DNA of 64,000 nt from Chaetoderma sp. LZ-2023a (Eukaryota; Mollusca; Caudofoveata; Chaetodermatida; Chaetodermatidae), in the NCBI GenBank assembly GCA_034401795.1, contig CM067373.1, positions 36,739,443-36,803,442 of the forward strand, given 5' to 3'. Position 1 is the stretch's first letter, and every line of letters starts with the position of its first letter. The notes beneath the pieces are model-generated. The model saw nothing but the letters and a program-made list of their open reading frames with translations, was not told where the DNA came from and did not search any database. The position numbers and the translations under genes are program-made. Below, piece by piece: positions 11,323 through 20,697 of the stretch.

Positions 11323-13207
11323 TATAAAAACATGCTTGTTTAATTAAAAATCTTATCTTTTAATTAAAAATCCTATCTAAAAATCTACTCTTTTAAAAAT
11401 CTGCACACCATAAAAACACACAGGCATTGACGCTCAACTGCTAAAGGTAGCATCAGAAATTGCCAATTAAAAAAATATAGGTGTCGATCCATCTAGAAGG
11501 AAGGAGCGGTTAATAATAAAACAGATGGATAGATCAACAGCTGCCGGACGAGGGCCAGCGTCACAGATTTAAAAATAGCATAGCATCCTAACTAAAATTA
11601 AGGACAGTGGTTTTCCACCAGCGCAGAAAACTGACAGAATTGACAGAATTGCTGAATTGATAAAGAAGTAATAAAAATAATCTCACATGAATTTAGTTGG
11701 AGTGTTATCTGAAATTAACTTATGTGAGATTCGAGGAAACTTATGAATATTGCAAATTTTTTAATTTAGTGAATATTTTTAACCTTAACATTTATGATAT
11801 ACCTCTTATATAATTGAAACTGATCTGAATCCACAAATTTAGGAAATCCGGAAAACCACTATCCCTATCACAATAAAGATATCTGAATGAAGCTAAGCGG
11901 AACGGATAATACAGCAGAAGAAAGAAACATATGAATTTGCGCTATGACTAACGCGTCAATTACTTCGCGCATTATGGAATGGTAAGCGCAAGAAATGCAT
12001 CTGTACGATTTATGCAGTCTTTGCTCAATGCATATTATAAATATGCTGTCATATGCAAGACTTCTGCATTATAGAGTAATGCACATTATAAATATGCCTG
12101 AGTTATGCATTATAGAGTAATAATGCATCATTGCATCATTTTAACATGTAATTGCTACACGTTTAATAAATGAAATACCTAGGTATGGCAATATATAATA
12201 TGTTGGCCTAATATAAAATATCTGAACTGACCTATGTAGAATTAATATACCTGGGCTATCCTATAAAATATCTGTGCTGACCTACTAAAACTACATATAA
12301 TATATTTGAGCTACCCTATAAAATATCTGAGCTGACAAATGTAGAACTGGCATTAAATAGCTAACCTATACAGGATTTCACTATACATAGATGAGTTTGC
12401 ATCATAACATATGATGCATATACTTATAAAAGCGTGTACATGGAGTTAATCCATATACACATAAACAGAGAGCATTATTATGACCACACGTCATGACGGA
12501 CAATAATTGCAGTTAACAATACAATGCGTATGATTAATGTGTAACAATTTACACATCATTTGACAATGCATATCTGTAATGTGCGATCAAGAAATGCGTA
12601 AATATAACCACGCATTACTACGCGCAATTATTCACGCGTCATTTGAAAAAACGCGTAATTATAATAACGCGTTTTGTGAGTCATACAGCGATGGACCCCT
12701 GTTGGTTTTTGGTATCTCACGGAGTATTATTGCTGGAAAAAGCCACTATGTGCTTATGTGTCCAACTAATTTAGTGTCCCAAAACTTACAAAAAATAGAA
12801 CATCACGATTTTGCTGTTGCTGAAACTAAAGCTAAGATGGAAACGGAACATAAGCCAATGATTATAAATGTTTTCCGGACAAGTTGAATGTCTTCAGTGT
12901 CATGCAGCATATTAAAATTTGAAGTCATAATTTCATATCATCTGGATTACAGTAATTCTTTTAATGTTGAATTACTGTTACAATTGTACATTATCACATT
13001 ACTATTGTAGTACTGTACTACGACCGAAAAGCTAACTGCAGTCCGCAACAATACCATGACCAATGAATCCGTAATAAGACGAAACCAGAGGAACGTTTAT
13101 TCAGGTGGACAAGTAGGGTCCATGAAGACTTATATAGTCTAATTCACGAATGCTTAAAGATCATTCTAATACATTTCATAATCTAGGAACCTGTTAGGAA
13201 GACGGCA
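11323..13207. other. Non-coding 3' region of element B
   Basis: AT-rich 1.9 kb between integrase and the 3' LTR. Imperfect repeats of a phrase like ctataaaatatctgagctgacct occur three to four times at 12200-12350, and gcgtaat/acgcgtcat phrases recur at 11940-12670. A 102-codon open frame at 12579-12887 on the + strand (antisense to the element) matches no family I know. I see no env-like ORF. Confidence 0.5.
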
Positions 13208-14579
13208 CTACCTTCCTGTTCGACTCTGAATGGTGTGAGTTTGGAGTTGGTCATCTCTAGGAGATGTGTGATGTATTTCCCCTCGGACCTGACACCTCAT
13301 GCGCCTAGGGGAAAAAGTGTGATGCGGTTCCCCTCGGACCTGACACCTCATGCGCCTAGGGGACGTGTTATGCATTTCTCCTCGGACCTGACACCTCATG
13401 CGCCTAGGAGAGTGATGCTGTGTTTGTGGGACGGGTAACACAGAGTCGATATCCAGGTCATCTGTCAAAACAGCATCTAGATCATTATGCAGAATTGATG
13501 AGGATGGATCAATACCATCTGAAATGGTTTCATCCGAATCCTCTTCAAAAATGGAAGCACGGTTATCATCAGATAACCTAAGGCCATTATCGGGGGATAA
13601 TAAGTCATCATCATCGCCATGATCTTCAGAGCTTATAGCACGTCTCATTCGCAATATCCAGAGAGGTAAATCACGATCTCTGCACAGCTTTAATCTATCA
13701 TGGTGAACAACTAGTTCCCGGCGTTGGTTTTTGATAACAAACAGTGCTTCTGACAACTTTTTATAAATAATAAATGGACCAGTCCAAGGAGGTTGTAATT
13801 TACTGGACTGGCCTATTTTAGTTGCAGAATTAGCAAGATAAACTACATCACCAACATGATAGGCATGCTCATGCAAACGTAGATCATACTCTTTTTTCTG
13901 GCGCTTCTGAGCCATTTTAAGGTTATCCCGTGCTATCTCATGAGTTTCATGCAACGTTTGCTGTAACTGTTGGACGAAGTCACTGGCATCTGAAGGGGCA
14001 TTCTCTGTAGTCACAGACATCGGGCATTTGCACATTATGTCAATAGGCTGTAGTACTTCTCGACCAAGCATCATCATGTTGGGAGTATACCCCGTCTGTC
14101 GGCTTACAGTAGATCGTATAGCTCCAGCGATGAAAGGAATACACTTGTCCCAATCTTTCTGTCTGTCATGCTCTTGCAGGTAACACCGTATACACTGCAA
14201 GACAGTACGGTTTATACGTTCAATCTGTCCATTCGAACATGGTCTATAAGCTGTGGTGCGTGTTTTTGAAATATCCAGTAGATGGCACAGTTCCTTAAAT
14301 AGGTTGCTCTCAAAGTTACGACCCTGGTCGGTGTGTAAGAAATATGAACAGCCAAATGTGGTGACAAAACGCTCCACATACGTTTTGGCTACCAGTTCTG
14401 CCCCTTGTTCAGGGAGCGCATAGCACTCAACCCATTTAGTGAACTGATCTATGATCATCAACACGTATCTATTTCCCAGTGTAGATGTGATAAAGGGGCC
14501 CAAAATGTCCATATGTACCCGTTCCAAGGGAAACCCAGCATGGAACTCGCCCAGAGCAGCTCTAGGTCGGATGGAAGCT
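13208..14579 (-). CDS. pol: Element B integrase
   Basis: Joins element cDNA to host DNA. The core shows the D-D-E triad: an H-M-D-I-L-G-P-F strand, an H-T-D-Q-G-R-N-F strand, and Y-R-P-C-S-N-G-Q-I-E-R. The C-terminal part carries W-T-G-P-F (GPF/Y-type module) followed by I-x-x-H-x-D-R-L-K-x-C. It continues the RT-RNase H frame and is separated from it only by a TAA at 14582-14584. The first methionine lies at 14527, inside the domain, so translation as part of a Pol polyprotein is more likely. The tail is acidic and ends in three near-identical copies of a basic ~20-residue segment with the core S-P-R-R-M-R-C-Q-V-R-G-E. Confidence 0.92.
13259..13410 (-). repeat. Triplicated short repeat at the integrase C-terminus
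   Basis: Three copies of a segment containing cctcggacctgacacctcat and gcgcctagg (+ strand), spaced about 55-60 bp and in frame with integrase. Encoded repeats share the core R-R-M-R-C-Q-V-R-G-E. Spacing differs slightly between copies but the frame is kept. Confidence 0.85.
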
Positions 14580-14581
14580 TT

Positions 14582-17110
14582 TTAGCTACAGCTACAAATC
14601 CGATAGGATTTCACATACGCCACCACATCACGAGAGTATCCGTGCCAGATATACTTAGCCTTCACTCTCTCTAATGTCTTCTGCTCACCCATGTGACTGG
14701 CAAGCTTGGAATCATGACAATTTTCCAAAACCAGCTTCTGGAGAGACTTTGGGACTACCAGCAGATTCCGTGTGGTATTTGCTTCTACCCAGAGATAGTG
14801 CAAAATGCTATCGACAAAAATCAATTGATCACAACGAGCCCACCAAAACTTGACAGCTGGACTAGCTAAATATAGCTCCGCGTCAGAAGGTGTGTGTGAC
14901 TGCTCAATCCATGATACAACTGTCTTCAGATCAGGATCCTCCAACTGACGCTCCCTTAGATTTTCCGAAGAGAATGCGTCTAACCAGTTTGACCTTCCAA
15001 TAACCTGGTCTGTTTGGGGGACACCATTCAGCAGTCCATCTGGATCGTCGCTGTCTGTGTCGCTGTCTGATAGGTCATTATTACTCAGTTGAAGGGCCCT
15101 TATGGTTTGAAAAGCCAAAGGAATTACATCATCAACATCTTGTTCAAATTGAGGCCATTGCTGCTGAAGCTTGGTACAATATTTGCACCCACCACATGGT
15201 AACGAACTAAGAGATTGGCCAGCTTTATAACAGTGGCAAGGTGAAAAATCACTTGGAATTCGTGATAGACCATCAGCATTAGAGTGCTGTTTACCGGGCC
15301 TGTACTGCATCGTCATATTATATTGGGACAGTTCTTCTAGCCATCTAGCTAGTTGTCCTTCGATGTGCTTGAAACTGAGCAGCCACGTGAGACTGTGATG
15401 GTCAGTCCGCACAATAAATGACCGTCCTAGCAAGTACATACGGTACTGCCTAGTAAATGCTACCACGGCCAGCAACTCTTTGCGTGTAATACAATATTTA
15501 CGCTGAGCCGGTGTCAACGTTCGGCTCGCAAAACCAATAAGCACCTCTTTTCCATTCTGAATTTGGGATAACTCTGCACCAATAGCCGCCTCCGAAGCAT
15601 CCGTATCCAGTATGAAGGTACCATCCGGTGTCGGATAACCTAACACTGCAGGGTTGGCCATAGCACCCTGAAGTGTTTCGAAAGCTACCTGATGCTTTAG
15701 AGTCCAGTCATACTCTACTTTGGAACTGGTAAGTGCAGAGAGAGGAGCAGAAATACCAGCAAAACCCTGTATGTGCTCTCGGTGGTAATTCATGAACCCT
15801 AGGAAAGATTCCAGCTCTTTCCTGGTCTTAGGAACAGGCCAATTAGCGACGCTTTCCATATTGTTTGGCTTAACAGCGATTCCCTTATCACTCACCAACT
15901 TACCTAAGAAACAGAGTTCTGTACGGAACAAATTACACTTCTTAGGTTTTAATTTAAGGTTACGCAACAGGAATCGGGAAAGGACAGCTTTCAAGTTGGT
16001 CATATGACTGTCAAAGTCAGTCCCTGTCACTACCACGTCATCTAAATACGCAAGACACTCGCACCAGTTAAGACCTTGCAATACCAGCTGAACAACCCTC
16101 TGAAAGGTAGCCGGGCTGTTGCACGTACCAAATGGCATCCAGACAAATTCAAAAAGCCCATATCTTGTGATAAATGCGAGCTTGTGGCGGTCCTCTGGGT
16201 CAACCTCGACCTGCCAATACCCAGCTGCCATATCAAGTGTGCTGATGAACTTAGCACCACCAAGTGCATCCAGACATGTCTCAATGTTTGGTAGGGGGTA
16301 GAGGTCTTTGCGAGTTATACTGTTCAGAGCTCGAAAATCGATGCAGTACCTCACGGTACCGTCTTTCTTCCGAACTAATACCGGGGCTGACGACCACTCA
16401 GATTTTGACGGAACTATGATACCTTTCTCCAACATTTCCGCAAGGTGTTTCTCTTCCTCATTCTCAAAACCAAGAGGAGTTCGTCTAAGTTTAGAATGAA
16501 CAGGTTGTGCATTACCTGTATCAACCTTATGTCTTATCCCCTTGAACAAACCCAAATCAAGATCATCTTTTGCAAATGCATCCTGATACTCGATTAACAT
16601 GGATTCAACTTGCGAAGACTGCGTCTCCGATAAACCCGATGTCGACCTCTCATACAGCTCCTGTAAGAACAAAGGGAGGTCCACCTCAGTGGCTGTAGAA
16701 GTCTGTAAACCGTCCTGGTTTATGGGATTCCCAGCAAGTTGAAATTCTGTTCTAGGGTCTAAAACCTCCTCAATTTCTGTGACAATACCAAGGTTGTGGT
16801 CTTGTTCCAGAGTAATATATTGGGCCGACCGGTTCCTTAACAAAATAGGAATCTGCGAATCTTTGGCAGTGGCCACTGTATGAGGTGTTACCAGACCCTC
16901 CAGTTTAGATGAGGGCTGGAGCACAACATCATTCTGTACCTCCAGATCCAGAACACCTGTGGTCTTCACGGCCTCAAAAGGACCAACGACCACTTTCTGC
17001 TTCAATGTTACCCGAGCTACTTGAGCTTCCTTCCCATGAGCTCTCAACATTGAGGCTTGAATCGGTTCTCCATTAATTGTCAGACACAGTCTAGTTAGAT
17101 CAATGGTGGC
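14582..17110 (-). CDS. pol: Element B RT-RNase H and integrase zinc region
   Basis: Makes element cDNA from RNA. RT landmarks are R-Y-C-I-D-F-R-A-L-N, S-T-L-D-M-A-A-G-Y-W-Q, W-M-P-F-G-T-C-N-S-P-A-T-F-Q-R and the catalytic Y-L-D-D. RNase H acidic residues are visible in L-D-T-D-A-S, T-R-K-E-L-L-A, R-T-D-H-H-S-L and N-A-D-G-L-S-R. The end enters the integrase HHCC zinc region (H-D-S-K-L-A-S-H, then Y-R-I-C), where the first cysteine appears replaced by tyrosine. The frame is entered at about 17110, where one extra G (GGG instead of GG on the - strand) separates it from protease. Element A and the protein colinearity suggest a mutation rather than programmed shifting. The frame ends at a TAA. 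Confidence 0.93.
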   Translation of the reverse strand, partial: ATIDLTRLCLTINGEPIQASMLRAHGKEAQVARVTLKQKVVVGPFEAVKTTGVLDLEVQNDVVLQPSSKLEGLVTPHTVATAKDSQIPILLRNRSAQYITLEQDHNLGIVTEIEEVLDPRTEFQLAGNPINQDGLQTSTATEVDLPLFLQELYERSTSGLSETQSSQVESMLIEYQDAFAKDDLDLGLFKGIRHKVDTGNAQPVHSKLRRTPLGFENEEEKHLAEMLEKGIIVPSKSEWSSAPVLVRKKDGTVRYCIDFRALNSITRKDLYPLPNIETCLDALGGAKFISTLDMAAGYWQVEVDPEDRHKLAFITRYGLFEFVWMPFGTCNSPATFQRVVQLVLQGLNWCECLAYLDDVVVTGTDFDSHMTNLKAVLSRFLLRNLKLKPKKCNLFRTELCFLGKLVSDKGIAVKPNNMESVANWPVPKTRKELESFLGFMNYHREHIQGFAGISAPLSALTSSKVEYDWTLKHQVAFETLQGAMANPAVLGYPTPDGTFILDTDASEAAIGAELSQIQNGKEVLIGFASRTLTPAQRKYCITRKELLAVVAFTRQYRMYLLGRSFIVRTDHHSLTWLLSFKHIEGQLARWLEELSQYNMTMQYRPGKQHSNADGLSRIPSDFSPCHCYKAGQSLSSLPCGGCKYCTKLQQQWPQFEQDVDDVIPLAFQTIRALQLSNNDLSDSDTDSDDPDGLLNGVPQTDQVIGRSNWLDAFSSENLRERQLEDPDLKTVVSWIEQSHTPSDAELYLASPAVKFWWARCDQLIFVDSILHYLWVEANTTRNLLVVPKSLQKLVLENCHDSKLASHMGEQKTLERVKAKYIWHGYSRDVVAYVKSYRICSCS

Positions 17111-18875
17111 CCTTGTGTGCCTTCAAGAAATCCAGGCCTAATATAATCGGATCATTAATATTGGCAAGAAGTACGGGCCAGTTGAACATCATAGAGCCTA
17201 ATGCAATTGTGACTGGCTCAACACTTTCCGCAGGGATAACATTGTCTCTACCTGCACCTTTCAATGTAATAGACTCCAACCTCTTTAAAGGGTAAGGTAA
17301 TTTATTTGCAAAGAAATTGCCAATTACTGTCACTTGTGCCGCAGTGTCCACCACTGCATCAACGGAAACACCATTTACTTTAATGGGAATGACTAGTGTC
17401 ATAGGATCACGATTAAACTCATACATGCGAACGTCATATGATCGCACAGGCGAAGATCTCGGTGAAGCAGAAGGTGATGGCGACCATGTATGCCTCTGCT
17501 CTGGACACTCACGGGAAAAATACCCCTCTAAATTGCAATTAAAGCACTTTTCCGATCTGAGAGGAGGAGAAGGGGAACGCGATGGAACGACCTTCCCTCT
17601 TGGAGGAGACCGACCTCGACCGAATTGACCAGATATAAGATTCAAAATCTTAGCCACATCTACCTTTATATCCGCCATATCCTTCCTAAGTCCTTCGACA
17701 TCTTTCTCCAATTTCTCTATCCTGCTTGGAGCCGTTATGCCTCTGAACTGCTCAGGATTATCTGCCTCCATCAACCCAGAAGCATCGTCCGGAAAATGGA
17801 CCTTTCGCACCTCAGGTCTTCTGGAACCCATGATCAATCTTTGATTATGGATAGCTGCATTGACCATTTGTACAGCCTCCTCCAGGGTGCTCGGATCTTT
17901 ATCCATAGCTATCAGAGCGGCTCGTTTATGCTCCACACCCCGTAGGAGGGCATCAATGGCAATAGTCTCGCCCAAACTCTCTGAGGCATCAGGGTAACCA
18001 TCTAAAGTGAGCTCCTGAATGGTGTCTGCAAATTCTTCTAAAGAGTTACCCTCTTGTCGAATATCTTGCATCTTTTTTCTGATGATGTGGGGCAGATCTT
18101 TCTTCCCGAATCTCAACTTTAATTTCTCACATAAACTAAAGTAATCATTCTGGACTTGCCCAGAACAGATGCTGTAAAACTTTAAGGCCTTGTCCCTTAA
18201 AGCTGAGATAAGCATGTCTAATTTATACATGTCAGACCAACGGTACCTTGAATCAGTATGCTCAAACTGTATGAAAAATGGTTTCCACTCACATTTTCCA
18301 TCAAAAGTTGACATTTTAGGTGGAGGAGGACCATCAGAGTAGCTTCTACGACCGGGGGATGACATTCTAGAGTCATTGTACGAAGAGCCATCCCAGTAAG
18401 CTCTACGAACTGGTGATGACGTCCTAGTGTCATGGTGAGAAACTGATCGCGACTCCCTCTTAGGTTCTCTAGGGGTATATACCCCCCTAGGAGCCAGGTT
18501 ATCAACTAGGGTATGATCACCCCTTTGTTGACTAGTTGAGTTAAGGAGTGCCTTGTATTTGATACCTTGAGCTAACAGTTCCATGTTCAGTCTAGCTACC
18601 TTCTCTTCCAGGGATTCTTCCCTTGGGTGTGAGTCGACCCCACCAACAGCGCCTTCATCATTGATGTCGAATACGACTTCCTCAGCATGGAGCAATCGTG
18701 CAAGGATTGTAGCTGTGGCAGGCAGATCAGTATCTGCCTTAATGTCGGCCAGGGATATGAAACCTCCTCTGGACTCACGAAAATTTACTATGCCAGCAGC
18801 TCGAACTTTACCAATATTATGGAGTGCACTAAGTTCCTCCACGGTTGCAGTGTTAATACACAAAGGTTTCGTCAT
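17100..18875 (-). CDS. gag-pro: Element B Gag-protease (HhH, capsid, one knuckle, D-T-A protease)
   Basis: 591 residues from the ATG at 18873-18875. Residues about 6-50 form a ComEA-like helix-hairpin-helix: I-N-T-A-T-V-E-E-L, then L-H-N-I-G-K-V-R-A-A, then F-R-E-S-R-G-G-F. A short coiled segment follows, then a Ser/Arg-rich linker, and from about residue 190 a Retrotrans_gag-type capsid (F-D-G-K-C-E-W, A-L-K-F-Y, R-F-G-K-K-D-L). One zinc knuckle reads C-F-N-C-x4-Y-x4-C, so its histidine is replaced. The protease has V-D-T-A-A-Q-V-T-V-I-G and I-L-G-L-D-F-L-K near the end. The ORF stops just after the protease because of a one-base shift. HhH modules usually bind DNA without sequence preference; the role in Gag is inferred. 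Confidence 0.93.
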   Translation of the reverse strand: MTKPLCINTATVEELSALHNIGKVRAAGIVNFRESRGGFISLADIKADTDLPATATILARLLHAEEVVFDINDEGAVGGVDSHPREESLEEKVARLNMELLAQGIKYKALLNSTSQQRGDHTLVDNLAPRGVYTPREPKRESRSVSHHDTRTSSPVRRAYWDGSSYNDSRMSSPGRRSYSDGPPPPKMSTFDGKCEWKPFFIQFEHTDSRYRWSDMYKLDMLISALRDKALKFYSICSGQVQNDYFSLCEKLKLRFGKKDLPHIIRKKMQDIRQEGNSLEEFADTIQELTLDGYPDASESLGETIAIDALLRGVEHKRAALIAMDKDPSTLEEAVQMVNAAIHNQRLIMGSRRPEVRKVHFPDDASGLMEADNPEQFRGITAPSRIEKLEKDVEGLRKDMADIKVDVAKILNLISGQFGRGRSPPRGKVVPSRSPSPPLRSEKCFNCNLEGYFSRECPEQRHTWSPSPSASPRSSPVRSYDVRMYEFNRDPMTLVIPIKVNGVSVDAVVDTAAQVTVIGNFFANKLPYPLKRLESITLKGAGRDNVIPAESVEPVTIALGSMMFNWPVLLANINDPIILGLDFLKAHKGHH

Positions 18876-18984
18876 TATGGGTCACCGGTTGATTTATACC
18901 AAGGAAGCGAAATTAATATCCGCTAAAAAAGTAATATCACCTACTGAAATAAGTCGTAAGCGTATGCTTACTGAAATATATAAA

Positions 18985-19719
18985 TCACTGAATAGTGATG
19001 GTGGTGCAACTCCGGAGAACGTCTAAATGAATCTTCCGAAGCCAAACCAAATTCAGTAACGTACCTGCATGCAAACCATCCTTCAGAAACTCGAAAGTAT
19101 AATGATAACGGACGCGTTTACGTGCACTAGATTTTTTACGGAGTATTAACTCTACACTGCATTTGATGGTGTGTACACCAATATCTGCATTAATTTTCTC
19201 AATTCTATCATTGAGAAGAGAGAGTTGGCCATGCAGTTGCAGCTCTTGGTCTTTGAAGGAACAGGGATTCAAATGGTGAAGTTGCTCATTATACAGGACC
19301 AGAGAATACGCCGGGATATCGATAAATTTCACCATTTGGCCGTAATGCCTTACTATGTCTATCGCACATTGATAGTGTTGGCAAATGCGGTCTACCGCGA
19401 GTTCATCATCGGCTGTCCTTAAATAGACAAAACCGTGGCCTCGTTTCTCGGTAAGGTCGCACGTTCCGGCCCAGATATAGAAAACGATACGGTGAAATTT
19501 CTGAACGGCGCTGGCTATTCTCGACTGCAGAATATTGACCACGTCTTGTGTAGTACCACCGCTTTTACACCAATACTCAACAAACCCAGTTTGATCAGCT
19601 CTTTTCAAAATGAAACCTTTACTTGTACCCAACAAAATCGCTTTGTGAGTAAAGGACTGATCCAACGAAAACTGGGTGCGAGCCAAAAACTCCTCAGATT
19701 TAACTTGAAAAGGAGGCAT
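18985..19719 (-). CDS. Element B ORF1: SGNH-hydrolase-like accessory protein
   Basis: 244 residues from the ATG at 19717-19719, lying 109 bp before gag and about 780 bp after the 5' LTR. Four blocks match the SGNH/GDSL pattern in order: L-L-G-T-S-K-G (Ser33; GDS-like with Asp replaced by Thr), S-G-G-T-T (residues 53-57, block II glycine), W-A-G-T-C-D-L-T (85-88, G-x-N-D-like with Asn replaced by Cys), and D-G-L-H (214-217, the D-x-x-H of block V) followed by a W-L-R-K-I helix. Nucleophile, Asp and His are kept and the oxyanion Asn is not, so activity is uncertain. No signal peptide or membrane segment is seen. A colinear ORF lies upstream of gag in element A. An SGNH esterase domain is known in CR1 LINE ORF1; its place here is unusual. 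Confidence 0.85.
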   Translation of the reverse strand: MPPFQVKSEEFLARTQFSLDQSFTHKAILLGTSKGFILKRADQTGFVEYWCKSGGTTQDVVNILQSRIASAVQKFHRIVFYIWAGTCDLTEKRGHGFVYLRTADDELAVDRICQHYQCAIDIVRHYGQMVKFIDIPAYSLVLYNEQLHHLNPCSFKDQELQLHGQLSLLNDRIEKINADIGVHTIKCSVELILRKKSSARKRVRYHYTFEFLKDGLHAGTLLNLVWLRKIHLDVLRSCTTITIQ

Positions 19720-20487
19720 AAGCTGAGTATTGTTTCAACGGAGTAACTAGCAATGTGATTATGAACTTTTTGAATTAATAATAACAAGAAAAAAACCCAA
19801 AACAAATAGTGTTCAGCGTAATTAGTAAACCTGATATTACAATTGAAACATATTTGCTAATTAGAAGGGAGATTACCCTCTAATGTTCAAAAAGTTAATA
19901 ATAATGATAATAATAACAACAAAAGTGATTTATATCACTTCTTTATTTCAAATAATTATGAAATAAACAAAGAAATTGAACTGTAATTAACATATAAAGA
20001 AATATCGAAAAACCGACGGTTAAATTACAGCTCAGAATCGCGTACATATGACACTGAAGACAACTAACAATAACAATCCAGAAACTATAGGGTTGTCATT
20101 CCACGGAATACTGACATAGGTGATAGAAACTAAGCACGAAAATATACCTCAATTCATTACAGTTCAAATAAATAACATTGAATCTTGAATTTATGACGTA
20201 TATGACGTATGTATGTAAGGTATATTAATCTATATACCCGACATGTGCATGCTATAGTATAAATAAATAATATATATTTAACTATAACTCACCTATCATC
20301 TGTGATTGTTAAATTATACAAAAATAACTATCAAATAATCAAAATGGCGGCCAGAGTCTGTAAAATTGACGTTCGGGCAGGACTAGAGTAGTCTTTATAT
20401 TTCCGAGAATTCTATCTTTTTTAACAGCAAAATCGTGAGTAGAATTTAGAAAAAACTAATAACAATTTTTAATTTAGGGCCCAAAGT
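19720..20487 (-). other. 5' untranslated leader of element B
   Basis: AT-rich, without a convincing open frame, between the primer site and ORF1. It includes a stretch of ataata-type simple sequence near 19895-19925. Confidence 0.6.
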
Positions 20488-20500
20488 ACTCCTGACACCA
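20488..20500 (-). other. tRNA-Leu-type primer binding site of element B
   Basis: On the - strand tggtgtcaggagt begins two bases after the 5' LTR end. TGG plus ten more bases agree with the 3' end of tRNA-Leu as remembered. The identical string occurs in element A at 1616-1628. Confidence 0.8.
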
Positions 20501-20502
20501 TT

Positions 20503-20697
20503 TGTAGTAACTTAACTACGTATAAAAGGTTACTCACCCAACAGAGGTCTTGAATCGGCCAGTGGAACCAGCGGCAGATGTGCACGGTTCAGGTTCCAAG
20601 GTACGACTGCTGGGCGTCCGTAGAAACGGCGGGAATCAGCTAGCCCGGCAGCCGCGAAACCCGAACTGCAGAATTGCGGGATACCGCCAGCACCACA
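20503..20697 (-). repeat. 5' LTR of element B
   Basis: 195 bp; partner of 11116-11310 with four substitutions. The right flank GTAT at 20698-20701 completes the target duplication. Confidence 0.95.

Larger units (their letters stand above)
11116..20697 (-). mobile_element. Element B: Ty3/gypsy LTR retrotransposon with ORF1-gag-pol
   Basis: A 9,582-bp element bounded by two 195-bp LTRs that start TG and end CA. It is flanked by a 4-bp GTAT duplication (11112-11115 and 20698-20701). By eye the LTRs differ at four positions, about 2%, which implies a fairly recent insertion. Order on the - strand is LTR, tRNA-Leu primer site, accessory ORF1, gag-protease, RT-RNase H, integrase, a 1.9-kb non-coding stretch, polypurine tract, LTR. 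Integrase after RNase H places it in Ty3/gypsy. The D-T-A protease and tRNA-Leu primer remind me of mag-like lineages, but the clade is not proven. One frameshift (about 17110) and one stop (14582-14584) break pol. Confidence 0.95.

Noticed and set aside
12579-12887. 102-codon + strand ORF in the 3' region of element B
   Set aside because: Antisense to the element, no recognisable domain, AT-rich; probably chance.
13235-13438. Plus-strand ORF with repeated segments
   Set aside because: Antisense shadow of the triplicated integrase tail.
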